NCBI GenBank assembly: GCA_050013875.1
Contig: JBEKEK010000038.1
Span: 9,043-73,042 of the forward strand
Source of the DNA: Trebonia sp050013875
Lineage (GTDB): Bacteria > Actinomycetota > Actinomycetes > Streptosporangiales > Streptosporangiaceae
Length of the DNA stretch: 64,000 nt
Direction: 5' to 3'
The first letter of the stretch is position 1, and every line of letters starts with the position of its first letter. The position numbers were made by a program, and so were the translations under genes. The notes beneath the pieces are model-generated. The model did not search any database, had not been told where the DNA came from, and saw only the letters and a list, made by a program, of their open reading frames with translations. This document shows, one piece after another, positions 19,147 to 27,906 of the stretch.

Positions 19147-20717
19147 TCAGGCGTGCTCTGGGTCGATGCCGTCGTAGGCCAGGACCCGGAAGTGGCGGTG
19201 GCCCTTCTTGCCGGACAGGATGACCGCGCGGTAGGAGACGTCGTTGTGGTAGCTCACCTCCTTCAGCACGTGCCCGGGGTTGGCGATCACCGCGACGTAG
19301 TACTTGCCGTTCGGCAGGCTGGTGATGTCGAACGCCTGGCCCGCCTTGTCCTGCGAGTAGGTGTCCCCCCAGCCGACCGGCATCAGCTCGCGGACCCACA
19401 GCGCGGTCGGTGTGCCGCACTGGCCCTGCAGGCCGATGTAGTCCGGCTGCCAGAGCGCACCGTGCGCCAGCATGTCGACAGCGTCGGTGGGGGCGATGCA
19501 GAAGCCGACCTTCTGGCTGCGGACGATGAGCTTCTTGTTCCCGCCGAGGAGCTCATACGCGGCGAACTGCTCGAAGTGCCAGTGGTTGTGGCCCTTGGCG
19601 CTATCGAAGCCCATGGTCCCCGCGCGTACCCGCCCGACGACCTTCCCGTCCTTGTAGAAGTACTGGTAGGCCTGCATGACCGGGTTGGTCCCGTGCCGGA
19701 AGGCCTCGACGTCGAGCGGGCCGTTGCCGCCCACCCAGACGGTCGCGGAGAAGTTCAGGTAGTCGTGCTTGCCCTGGGTTGAGATGTTCATCCCCCACGC
19801 GGGCAGCGGTACCAGGTCCGGTTCCACCGACGCCAGCGGATTCTTCGTCTCAGGCACCGCTGGCAGTGCGGGCGGCGGGCCGGCCGTCCGGTGTGCCGCC
19901 GGGGCAGACCGGGAGAACAGCCGGTACACCGGGGCCTCCGCGTCCGTGCGAGGCCTGCCGGCCGCGGACGCCGTCGCCGACGCGGACGCGGACGCCGTCG
20001 GAGTCGGCGAAGTCGTGGGCGGCGGCGGTGGCGGCAGCTTGATGGCGGTCACCTTCACCTTCAGGCTGGACGTGGCGTCCTTGGCCGACACGTGGAAAAT
20101 GTGCGCGACCGTCTTGGGGATGGTCTCCGTGACCGTGTAGGTCTGGCCGGCCAGCAGGTTCAGCGGGTTGCCGAACGCCGTCGGGTCGAACGCCCAGTTC
20201 TTGGGCAGGCCCCAGAGCGCGCCGAGCGGGAACGGGTCGGAGGCGCCGCAGCCCTGCGGGTACAGGTCGTTGTCCGGGCTGTCCGCCGTTGCGCGTGCCA
20301 GGTTGTAACTGCCCAGGCACGCGGTCTCCTTCTGGACGGCAACGGTCTTGCCCGCGCTGTCGCGCACGGTCAGGGTGACCATGTCCTTGATCCCGTTCCA
20401 CCCGTCGAGTAGCCCCTTGGGCAGCCTCCGCGTGGTCTGCTTCCCGTCGGGCGGGGTCAGGACCTGGGTGACGGTGATCGGCTTGTCGTAAGCGGTACGG
20501 CCCACGTCGATCACAAGCGGTGCCCCAAGCGCGGCGTCCTGATCAGGGCCAGGCGCGGCATTCCCCCTTGAGCCGTTACGTGCGGAACGCTCACGGTGCC
20601 TGGGCGGGCCGTGCTCGCGAGCGCCGGGATGGCCACGGCCACGCCGCCAGCCGCCAGGCCCACGGCTGCCAGAATGGCCGCGACGTTTCCCGTCGTCGTG
20701 CCTGCCTTGAGTGTCAT
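19147..20717 (-). pseudogene. Secreted lysyl-oxidase-like protein gene with a frameshift
   Basis: The gene starts at ATG 20717 with a signal peptide (NVAAILAAVGLAAGGVAVA, then ALAS). The frame ends shortly after VTAQGG, while a second frame, open from there, carries the rest (APLVIDVGRTAYDKPITVTQ through the stop at 19147). Adding one base to the run of five C (plus strand) at 20563-20567 joins the two exactly. The C-terminal 200 residues are lysyl-oxidase-like: the Cu-ligand motif GHNHWHFEQFAAYEL, LTQ-like modification region GFCIAPTDAVD, and NPGHVLKEVSYHNDVSY. A Pro/Ser/Ala-rich linker separates it from an N-terminal domain. The frameshift may be a sequencing error in a homopolymer. Confidence 0.8.
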
Positions 20718-21696
20718 CTAAATGCGATCCTTTCACTTCGGTACCGAGGAAGCCGTCGCATCCGTTAGTCAGACGGTGCGAACACATCCACCGTTGCGCC
20801 CTACCCCAGGCGTTACCAAACGGGTACCTGACGGGCCGCAATCGCGTGCACACGGCCGCGAGGCCATTCACCGTCACTTCACCTGGGCGGTGACCGGCGC
20901 CCCGTGTCTTTGCTTAGCCGGTGCCAAAATTAACCGGTATACCTGGGTCCGCAGATTGAAGCTAACCCGAGGTACATGAAAAGCTGGCTTGAGCTGGGAA
21001 AACGGCAGCACGCACGTCTGACGCTTGCCGGGCAGCCTGCCGCGGTTATCACGGGCTAGCAGATCACGTTACCAAACCGTTATATTTTCTGCTATATATT
21101 GAATGAAATTCGATGCGCGACTGCCGGATCGCATTCAATGTCCTGCGGGTGAATTCCGCCAGGAATATCGGGTGAAGTGCGCAAGAGTGATCCCGGCAAG
21201 CGCCTGGTCACCCGCCGCGGACACGTTGCCGCAGGTCATGCTGAGGGCCGTCCCGTTCCACTGGGTGGCCCCGAGCACTGCCGCCTGTCGCTTCCAGCCC
21301 ATTCGTTCCACCAAACAAGCTGCCGTCCGCGCTGCCAATGTCAGCCATGCTTCCCGGCGATCAGGCGTGCTATGAGTTTTCACTAGAAAGAGGCGGGTGG
21401 CAAGATCTCGGCCACCCTTCGCACGGTCCTGAACGATTTTGAACGCGGGCGGCCGCCGCGGCACGGTTCCGGACGCTTCCAAGAGGGCTTAAACGCGGGA
21501 AAAATGGGATTCGCACCCATTCAGGGCACCTCGCCCCGATGTGGAAAGTTTGCCAGTTGTACCGGTTCGGTCACGCAGGCCGGAGTAGTCTCCCGCAACA
21601 GGCAGCACCACTCGTTCCACCATACCGGCGTGGCCCGCCTGACTCCTTCCCAGCCCATTCGTTCCACCATCTTCTATACAGCCAGAACAGGCTCAG
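20718..21696. other. ~1-kb gene-poor, AT-richer intergenic region with short repeats
   Basis: No convincing gene is seen. Base composition falls around 20930-21110. An inverted repeat ATTGAATG/CATTCAAT lies at 21098-21105 and 21132-21139. The 20-mer CCAGCCCATTCGTTCCACCA occurs twice (about 21294 and 21652), with a related CACTCGTTCCACCATA at about 21610. A tRNA-T-arm-like sequence near 21510-21525 lacks a matching acceptor stem. The region separates a frameshifted gene from the CHAT locus and could be a scar of past integration. Confidence 0.5.
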
Positions 21697-22440
21697 GTGA
21701 TCATCGTGGGTCTCGACTCGTCTTCCCGCAACACATTGCCAGGCAAGGATGAACCCGGCGCCCCGCGAACGGGGCGCCATGCCCGGCCGGTCAGCCCGCC
21801 GGCCGCCGCCCTCTCCGATGTCCTTCGGGACCGCAGCCTTGAGCGGATCAAGGCGGCCGACCGTGCGATCACCGACGCACAGGCCCGGCTGCGCAGCACC
21901 GGAGCGGACTCCGACGCTGTGAACGGCGCGTTTGCCGTGGTCCGTGACTCACTCAGCGAGGCCAGGGAGACCGTCCGTGAGGCCCGGCGGGAGCTCGCCC
22001 TGGTCCTGAACGAGTGGGAGCAGCTGCACCGCCGGCTGCAAGGGGCCGGCCGCTACCCGCAGGCAGCCACTCCCGTGGTCCCCGACCCGCCGGGCCTGAA
22101 CCTCTGCCCGGACGCGGGCACCGCGCGAACGCCCGCGCAGTTCATGGACACGCTCAGGAAGTACCGGAAGTGGGCCGGCGAACCGTCCTTCCGCGTGATG
22201 GAGCACGTCATCAGGCAGCAGCGCGGCCAGCACTTCGCCGCCTCCACCATCCACGCCGCCCTGAAGAGCGACGACCTGCCGAGCCTGCAGAAGGTCCAGG
22301 CGATCATCACCGCGTGCGGCGGAAGCGACGCGCATCAGCAGATGTTCACCACCGCCTGGCGGCAGCTCACCATGCCGCGACGGGATGAGGCCCGGCAGCC
22401 GCGGGCGCGCACGCTGTGCGCCGCCAGTGAGACGGCCTAG
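21697..22440 (+). CDS. Coiled-coil protein with C-terminal HTH-like domain, next to the CHAT gene
   Basis: This 247-aa soluble protein is numbered from GTG 21697. Residues ~45-115 are charged and heptad-like (DRSLERIKAADRAITDAQARL, DSLSEARETVREARRELA), suggesting a coiled coil. Residues ~145-225 form a helix-turn-helix-type domain seen at the N-terminus of many actinobacterial NACHT/TPR proteins (FMDTLRKYRKWAGEPSFRVM, AASTIHAALKSDDLPSLQKV, IITACGGSDAHQQMFTTAWR). Here that domain is C-terminal, an unusual order. The gene is convergent with the CHAT-TPR gene. It may sense or bridge in the same pathway; the function is unknown. Confidence 0.7.
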   Translation: MIIVGLDSSSRNTLPGKDEPGAPRTGRHARPVSPPAAALSDVLRDRSLERIKAADRAITDAQARLRSTGADSDAVNGAFAVVRDSLSEARETVREARRELALVLNEWEQLHRRLQGAGRYPQAATPVVPDPPGLNLCPDAGTARTPAQFMDTLRKYRKWAGEPSFRVMEHVIRQQRGQHFAASTIHAALKSDDLPSLQKVQAIITACGGSDAHQQMFTTAWRQLTMPRRDEARQPRARTLCAASETA

Positions 22441-22465
22441 CCGCCCAGTCCGCGGAGGAACCGTC

Positions 22466-22512
22466 ATGAGCCCCCAATCGTTGCCCGCGCTGCCTCGACC
22501 TGACGCCGCCGG
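22466..22512 (+). other. Orphan start site (possible gene remnant)
   Basis: GCGGAGGAACCGTC-ATG at 22452-22468 is a near-ideal ribosome binding site and start. The first ~15 codons (MSPQSLPALPRPDAAG) look like a normal gene beginning. The frame then passes, at 22513, into the antisense strand of the CHAT gene end and loses protein-like character (stop at 22831). It may be the 5' stump of a gene that followed the HTH gene and was replaced by the CHAT gene. Confidence 0.35.
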
Positions 22513-25146
22513 TCAGGCTGCGCCCAGCGCCACCAGGGAGGCGACGGTCGCGTGCATGACCGGATCGCCCGCCTGCTCCCGCCGGACCTGGTACAGCGAT
22601 TCGGCGATGGTCTGCCCGGCCCGCAGGTGCCGGTGCAGCTCAAGCATGGCGGGCACCGCCGCCTCGTCGTTGATCGGCACGATCGCCGCGACGATCCCCG
22701 CGGTGCCAAGCGGCAGCAGGCCGGCCACCAGGCCGAGGAGCTCGTCGGCCCCGGCTGGTGCCTGCAGGCCGGAATCACAGCTGGGCAGGAGCATGCGGTA
22801 CGGCGCCTGGGCGAGCCGCTCGAAGTCGTAGACGGTCAGCGCGCCGTCATGCAGCCGCAGCGAGGAGAACAGCGGGCTGTCAGCGCGGAAGGTCCCGTGC
22901 GCGGCGATGTGCGCCAGCCAGGCACCCTCCATCGCGTGCAGTACCCCCAGCGCCGTGGCCGCACCGCCGGTCAGCACGGTCGCGTCGTCATACAGCGTTG
23001 CCAGCGCCGTCACCTCGGCGCCGTCACTCGCCAATCCCGGCCCGCGGGCGAGGACGACGTGGCGGTGGGCGGGCGGGCGTGTCCGCCGGGCCTGCAGCCA
23101 CGCGCGGGCGGACGGGGCGACGCTGACCGGCCGATCCCGCAGCGCGGGAATGAGTGTCCACGGGATGGCGTGCAGCTTGCCCGGCGGGATGATGATGACG
23201 GGACCGCCGCGCAGGCACCGCGCGGCCGGGCCGAGCAGTGCCTGCTCGAGCCTCGAGCCGGATTCGGCCAGGATGGCCAGCGCGCTGGCCGGGTCGTCGC
23301 CTGGCCTGGCGCGGCCCAGGCGGCGCAGCCCGAACCGCGCGAAATCAGCGGCGCGAGCCGCATCGGCAGTCCGCCCCGCGGTGAACTGGCGTACCCTCCC
23401 GGCCGCGCATACCAGCACGTACAGGAGCCCGTCGATGTCCACGATCTCGATGAGCTCAGCGGGCCCGAGCTCATCGAGCAGCTCCCCGACATCGATGCTG
23501 CCCGGCCAGCTCCCCGGGTTGCCCCGCGTCCGCAGCGCGCACGCGCGGACGAGGCTTTCCAGGCGCAGCTGCTCCCGGCGCAGCGCCGCCGTCGCGGTTC
23601 CCTGCTGCCGCGCCTTCTCCAGCAGCCCCGTCACCGCGCGCAGCGCCACCAGTCCGTTGGTGAGTTCGGCGTCGGCGGCCGGCCGCACTGGCGGGACCGC
23701 GAGCGCGGTCGCGCGCCACCGCTCGCTCCAGGCCAGCAGCAGCCTCGGCGGGCCCGCCCGCGCGGCGTGCCGCTGGGCGAGCAACGCCAGCTCGGCGCCG
23801 TGCGCGGTGGCCTGGGCGCGCAACTCCGACGCGCCGAGCGTGAACCGGTGCTCGTCGAGCACCGCCAGCCCGCGGCGGCACGCGGCCAGCAGCCGGCCCG
23901 GATCGTCGGCGGCCTGCGCTTGCAGCGCCCGGCCGGTCCAGCCACTCACCCGCGCCAGCGGCGGACCGCGCCGCAGGCTGCGGGCGGCCGCGCTGAGGTG
24001 GCGGCCGGCCGCGGCGCGCCGGTTGAGGTCGAGCGCCACCCGCCCGGCGAGCAGGTGGGCCTGGGCCGCGTCGTCTGACCCCGCGTCCGCCAGCCTGACG
24101 CAGACCTGATCCGCGCGGCGGAGCAGGGCGGACGAGGACCCCTCGGCCGCGTAACGTGCCTGGACGAGCACCAGCGCGGCGCGCGCGGCCCACAGCTCGC
24201 TGCGCTGGGACCGGTAGAGCCGTTGCGCGGCCTGCGCGCGGTTCAGGGCGACCTGCGGCCGCGCGGCCGCCAGCGCGCAGTTGGCCGCGGTCAGCAGCAG
24301 CTGCGCTTTTATCGTGGGCCTGCCACGGGAAGACTCGATGTCCTGTATCGCGGTCTCCGCCTCGGCCAGCGCGTCGGCGGCGAGCCCGGCGGCGAGCAGC
24401 ACGTTGCACCGGTCGATCCTGAGCCCCGTGGTGACCATGTTCAGCAGCCGGTACCTCGCGGCCGCCTCATCGAGGTAGGAGAGCGCCGCGGGCAGGTCGC
24501 CGGCCGCCAGCGCGGGCCTGGCGCGATTTTCAATCGGGAAGATCGACTCGAGCACCTGGCCGGTCTCGGCGAACAGCCGCACGGCGGCTTCGAAATCGGC
24601 TTCTGCCCGCCCGGGCGCTCCCAGCGCGGTATAGATCACCCCGCGCACATTCAGCGTGCGAGCCGTCCAGAGTTTGTCGCCGGCCGGGCTGAGCACCGCG
24701 ATCGCCTGCCGCGCGTCCTCAAGGGCGGCCTGGTGCCGGCCGAGCGTCCACAGCACGGTGCTCCTCCGGTACCGCACCCGCGCCTTCAGCACGCCATCGG
24801 ACAGCGAAACGGCACGGTCGAACGCGGCGAGCCCGGCCGCGGTGCGCCCGGCGGCGACAAGACCGACGCCCAGCGTGGCCAGCACGTCGGCCTCGCGTTC
24901 GGCCAGGCCCGAGTGGTGCGCCAGCCGCAAGGCCAGACGCAGCTCGCGCACCCCCGCCTCGACGTCACCGAACTCACGCAAGACGATCCCTGCCGCCTGG
25001 TGCGCGACAGAGGCCTCACGGGGACCGGGCTTGGCCGCGAGCACGGCCCGCGCCCGGGCCAGCGCCTCAGCGGGGCGAGACAGCGTCAGCGGCAGCAACT
25101 CGTCCACCGCTGTTCGACCGGACGCGGCCGGGGCCTGCTCGGCCAT
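22513..25146 (-). CDS. TPR-CHAT protein (caspase-like protease domain)
   Basis: This 877-aa protein has an N-terminal ~500 residues of alpha-helical TPR-like repeats (many AL..A..AL and LA.A..A patterns) and a C-terminal CHAT domain. The CHAT domain starts near GGPVIIIPPGKLHAIPWTLIP. It has the predicted catalytic His750 in LAHIAAHGTF and Cys790 in LLPSCDSG, so the His-Cys dyad is intact. CHAT proteins are clan CD (caspase/separase-related) proteases found in bacterial conflict systems and in TPR-CHAT (Craspase). The gene is divergent from a subtilase gene, sharing a 129-bp promoter region, which suggests joint control and perhaps a protease cascade. The protein is cytoplasmic. Confidence 0.88.
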   Translation of the reverse strand: MAEQAPAASGRTAVDELLPLTLSRPAEALARARAVLAAKPGPREASVAHQAAGIVLREFGDVEAGVRELRLALRLAHHSGLAEREADVLATLGVGLVAAGRTAAGLAAFDRAVSLSDGVLKARVRYRRSTVLWTLGRHQAALEDARQAIAVLSPAGDKLWTARTLNVRGVIYTALGAPGRAEADFEAAVRLFAETGQVLESIFPIENRARPALAAGDLPAALSYLDEAAARYRLLNMVTTGLRIDRCNVLLAAGLAADALAEAETAIQDIESSRGRPTIKAQLLLTAANCALAAARPQVALNRAQAAQRLYRSQRSELWAARAALVLVQARYAAEGSSSALLRRADQVCVRLADAGSDDAAQAHLLAGRVALDLNRRAAAGRHLSAAARSLRRGPPLARVSGWTGRALQAQAADDPGRLLAACRRGLAVLDEHRFTLGASELRAQATAHGAELALLAQRHAARAGPPRLLLAWSERWRATALAVPPVRPAADAELTNGLVALRAVTGLLEKARQQGTATAALRREQLRLESLVRACALRTRGNPGSWPGSIDVGELLDELGPAELIEIVDIDGLLYVLVCAAGRVRQFTAGRTADAARAADFARFGLRRLGRARPGDDPASALAILAESGSRLEQALLGPAARCLRGGPVIIIPPGKLHAIPWTLIPALRDRPVSVAPSARAWLQARRTRPPAHRHVVLARGPGLASDGAEVTALATLYDDATVLTGGAATALGVLHAMEGAWLAHIAAHGTFRADSPLFSSLRLHDGALTVYDFERLAQAPYRMLLPSCDSGLQAPAGADELLGLVAGLLPLGTAGIVAAIVPINDEAAVPAMLELHRHLRAGQTIAESLYQVRREQAGDPVMHATVASLVALGAA

Positions 25147-25207
25147 GAGGCTGATCCTAGATGCTCGAGGTTCTTCTGGTCTACGCGTGTATCAGATCGG
25201 CCACCCG

Positions 25208-25245
25208 GCCCCTCCGTAGGACTGCGAACTCGATCGCGGAGGGGC
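25208..25245. promoter_or_regulatory. Inverted repeat in the divergent CHAT/subtilase promoter region
   Basis: GCCCCTCCG at 25208-25216 and CGGAGGGGC at 25237-25245 form perfect 9-bp arms with a 20-base spacer. They lie midway between the CHAT start (25146) and the subtilase start (25276). The position fits a shared operator or an RNA hairpin in the subtilase leader, ending 15 bases before AGGAGG at 25265-25270. Confidence 0.55.
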
Positions 25246-25275
25246 GTCGAGGGGCACCGCCGCAGGAGGCAAATC

Positions 25276-27141
25276 GTGACCGAACAGGACGACTCGCGAC
25301 AGGGAACCGAACCGGACGACTGGCGACGGGGAATGGAGCCTCGGGTCATCGACGAGGTGACCTATATCGTCAATGCCTTCGGGGAAAAGGACATCCCCAT
25401 CGGGGTGGAGCGCAAGGGCCGCGGCCTCGATTACATGTACGCCAAAGGCCAGCTGCTCGTCCTCGACCAGTACCTCGATGAGGTGCTGTTCATCCTGCGG
25501 CGGCTGAAGATTTCCTATGGCACCGGCGAGCCCGCACAAGGCGGCGGGCCCAAGGAGCCTTCGCAGCCCAACGAGCCCTCGCAGCCAAAGGAGCCCTCGC
25601 CCCGCGAGTTCCGGCGCATCATCCCCGGGCTGGTCCTCGTCCACATCGGCGACACCAACGTGCCCGAGGTGCTCGACGTGATCGACCTGGAGCTCGGCGA
25701 AGGCTGCGCGACCCCGAACCACGTCCTGACCGTGGCCGGCAATGGTGGCGGGAATAGCTACAACCCCGATGAAACGGTCGGCCCGTGCTCCGCCACCGAC
25801 CCCGAGGAGGTGTACGACGGGACTGAGCCGTACCCGGGGATCTGCCACTGCAACAGCGGCGCGGGCGTGCGCGTCTACATCGCCGACACCGGGCTGATAC
25901 CGGACGAGGGGTCACCGGAGATCGCCGGCACCGGGCTCTTCGTGGACTCGGGGTGGCAGCACCCCTGGCTGGCCGGGGTGCGCGGCGAGGAGGACCCGCT
26001 CTCCCCTGGTCTGCAGGGGGGACTGCTGAAGCCTTACGCCGGGCACGGCACCTTCGTGGCCGGCGTCCTGCGCTGCATCGCGCCGGCCGCGGACATCCAC
26101 GTCGGTAACGTCTTCTGCACCGGTGGCAGCGCGCTGGAAACGGATTTCGTCCTGGATCTGCAGCAGGCGCTGCACCGCGGCACCGATATCTTCCACCTGT
26201 CGGTCGCGTCGACGACGCGGAACAACCACCAGCTGCTCACGTTCTGGACGTGGCTCAAGCAGTTGCGGCAGCACAAGGGGATCGTCTGCGTCGCCCCCGC
26301 GGGCAACAGCGGGAGCCGTCGGCCGCACTGGCCAGCGGCCTCGCCGGAGGTGGCCTCGGTCGGCGCGCTGGCCGCCGACTGGCGCAGCCGGGCCAGCTTC
26401 AGCAACCACGGCGGCTGGGTCGACGCCTACGCGCCGGGCAGAAACCTCATCAACGCCTACGCGTTCGGCGAGTTCGCCGTCGACATGGTGCCTTACAAGC
26501 CGGAGCACCGCCACTTCCACGGCATGGCGCAGTGGAGCGGCACCTCGTTCTCCAGCCCCATCGTGACCGGGCTGATCGCGGACCGGATGTGGCGGACCGG
26601 CGAGAACGGCCTCGAGGCGGCGGCCGCCGTGCTCCGCGCGGCCCGGTCCGACGCGATCCCCGGGGTCGGTGCCATCGCGCTGCCCTGCGGCGAGGAGCGC
26701 GGCTGCCGCTGCGCCAAGGGTCGCGATTGCGGCTGCGGCGAGGCCCGCGACTGCCGCTGCGCTGGCACCCCGCATCGGAACAGGCTGTTAGAGCCGACGC
26801 CCGGTCTGGATGCCCGCGGCGAGCAGCGCCCCGTCCGGGCCGAAGTACGGGGGGTCGAGCACGGTCACCGATACCTCCGGGCCGGGCGGGCGGGACGGCA
26901 GGCGGCAGGTGAACGGGGCGTCCCCGACACCGACGTCCGCCTCCCAGCCCGCGCCGCTCGGCCGGGCCGCGGTGACCGTCCCGGTCACGACGAGCCCGCG
27001 CGCCGGGTCCGCACCCGGCACCACCCGGTCCGGATGCACGCCCGCGACCACGCCGGACCAGCCCACACCAGACCCGGTAACACCAGCCCAGGCAACCGGC
27101 ACGAAGCCCAGATAGCCGACCAGTTCCGCGACGCGCCTTGA
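25276..27141 (+). CDS. S8 family subtilisin-like serine protease without signal peptide (3' end uncertain)
   Basis: GTG 25276 follows a perfect AGGAGG. The first ~95 residues form a domain (IDEVTYIVNAFGEKDIPIGVER, DYMYAKGQLLVLDQYLDEV) unlike a subtilase prodomain and without a signal peptide, so the protein is probably cytoplasmic. A Pro/Glu-rich linker with KEPSQPNEPSQPKEPS follows. The catalytic triad is intact: Asp204 (YIADTG), His257 (YAGHGTFVAG), Ser424 (WSGTSFSSPI), with the oxyanion Asn in APAGNSGS. After the fold ends near GVGAIALPC there is a Cys-rich tail (GCRCAKGRDCGCGEARDCRC). The frame then overlaps the antisense importer gene for ~350 bases, where it looks non-coding; the true stop may have been lost. 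The substrate could be the CHAT protein or vice versa (inference). Confidence 0.82.
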   Translation: MTEQDDSRQGTEPDDWRRGMEPRVIDEVTYIVNAFGEKDIPIGVERKGRGLDYMYAKGQLLVLDQYLDEVLFILRRLKISYGTGEPAQGGGPKEPSQPNEPSQPKEPSPREFRRIIPGLVLVHIGDTNVPEVLDVIDLELGEGCATPNHVLTVAGNGGGNSYNPDETVGPCSATDPEEVYDGTEPYPGICHCNSGAGVRVYIADTGLIPDEGSPEIAGTGLFVDSGWQHPWLAGVRGEEDPLSPGLQGGLLKPYAGHGTFVAGVLRCIAPAADIHVGNVFCTGGSALETDFVLDLQQALHRGTDIFHLSVASTTRNNHQLLTFWTWLKQLRQHKGIVCVAPAGNSGSRRPHWPAASPEVASVGALAADWRSRASFSNHGGWVDAYAPGRNLINAYAFGEFAVDMVPYKPEHRHFHGMAQWSGTSFSSPIVTGLIADRMWRTGENGLEAAAAVLRAARSDAIPGVGAIALPCGEERGCRCAKGRDCGCGEARDCRCAGTPHRNRLLEPTPGLDARGEQRPVRAEVRGVEHGHRYLRAGRAGRQAAGERGVPDTDVRLPARAARPGRGDRPGHDEPARRVRTRHHPVRMHARDHAGPAHTRPGNTSPGNRHEAQIADQFRDAP

Positions 27142-27906
27142 GGCCGGCCGCAGTACCACCTCGTCGGGCGCTCCCGCCTGCAGGATCTCGCCGCGGTCCA
27201 TGACCAGGAGCCGGTCGGCGAAGGACTGCGCATCGGAGAGCTGATGGGTGACGAGGACGGACGGCACCGATCGCTGCGACGCCAGGTCCTTCACCAGCGC
27301 GGTGAGTGACCGCCGCAGCGCCGCGTCGAGCGACGCGAACGGCTCGTCGAACAGCAGCGCGTCGCAGTGCGCGAGCAGCAGGCGGCCGAGCGCCACCCGG
27401 TGCCGCTGCCCGCCGGACAGCCGCGCGGGCATGGCGGCCAGCAGCCCGTCGATCTCCAGCGACGAGGCGATCTCGGACAAGTCTCTCCCGCCCAAGCCCG
27501 ACCCTTCGCCGGCCGGGCCGGACTGCCCGCCGCCGGTGCCCGCGCCCGAGCCGGCCAGCCGCGCCGACCGCGCCGACCGCGCGTAGGTCAGGTTCGCGCG
27601 CACCGTCAGGTGCGGGAAGAGCCCCGGGTCTTGCCGCAGCAAGCCAACCCGCCGCTGCCACGGCGGCACCGCCACCACCGGCGCGGCCGTCGCCGTCAGC
27701 ACCCGGCCGCCCAGCTCAACCCGGCCGCGGACGGGATTGACCAAGCCGGCGATCACCTCGAGAACGGTCGTCTTGCCCGCGCCGGAGGGGCCGAACAGCG
27801 CGACCCGCTCCCCGTCGGCCACCGCGAGCGCCGCCCGCACGGTGAAGTCGCGGCGGTCAACCTCGGCGTCGACGTTCAGCACGCGCGCTCCAGACGTAGG
27901 CGGCAA
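26788..27906 (-). CDS. Molybdate/tungstate-type ABC importer ATP-binding protein
   Basis: This 372-aa ATPase has Walker A GPSGAGKTT, signature LSGGQRHRVALGR, Walker B ALLFDEPFASLD and H-loop VTHQLS. A C-terminal TOBE-like region follows (VVAGVHPDRVVPGADPARGLVVTGTV). A Gly/Ser-rich insertion (LAGSGAGTGGGQSGPAGEGSG) lies in the helical domain before the signature. The start region overlaps the permease end by 50 bases; GTG 27882 is a shorter alternative. It is the third gene of a binding protein-permease-ATPase operon. The choice between molybdate, tungstate or another oxyanion is by resemblance only. Confidence 0.85.
   Translation of the reverse strand: MPPTSGARVLNVDAEVDRRDFTVRAALAVADGERVALFGPSGAGKTTVLEVIAGLVNPVRGRVELGGRVLTATAAPVVAVPPWQRRVGLLRQDPGLFPHLTVRANLTYARSARSARLAGSGAGTGGGQSGPAGEGSGLGGRDLSEIASSLEIDGLLAAMPARLSGGQRHRVALGRLLLAHCDALLFDEPFASLDAALRRSLTALVKDLASQRSVPSVLVTHQLSDAQSFADRLLVMDRGEILQAGAPDEVVLRPASRRVAELVGYLGFVPVAWAGVTGSGVGWSGVVAGVHPDRVVPGADPARGLVVTGTVTAARPSGAGWEADVGVGDAPFTCRLPSRPPGPEVSVTVLDPPYFGPDGALLAAGIQTGRRL

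Noticed and set aside
21135..21482. 115-codon minus-strand frame in the gene-poor region
   Set aside because: No ribosome binding site, no recognisable motif, and composition unlike neighbouring proteins. Not reported as a gene.
21495..21570. tRNA-like sequence on the minus strand (T-arm-like GGGTGCGAATCCC and AACTGGCA D-arm-like motif)
   Set aside because: No complementary acceptor stem and no 5-bp anticodon stem can be drawn, and the loop reads TGC instead of TTC. At most a decayed fragment.
24223..25275. Long plus-strand open frame running into the subtilase from upstream
   Set aside because: It is antisense to the TPR-CHAT gene and Arg/Gly-rich without motifs. The perfect AGGAGG before GTG 25276 marks the real start.
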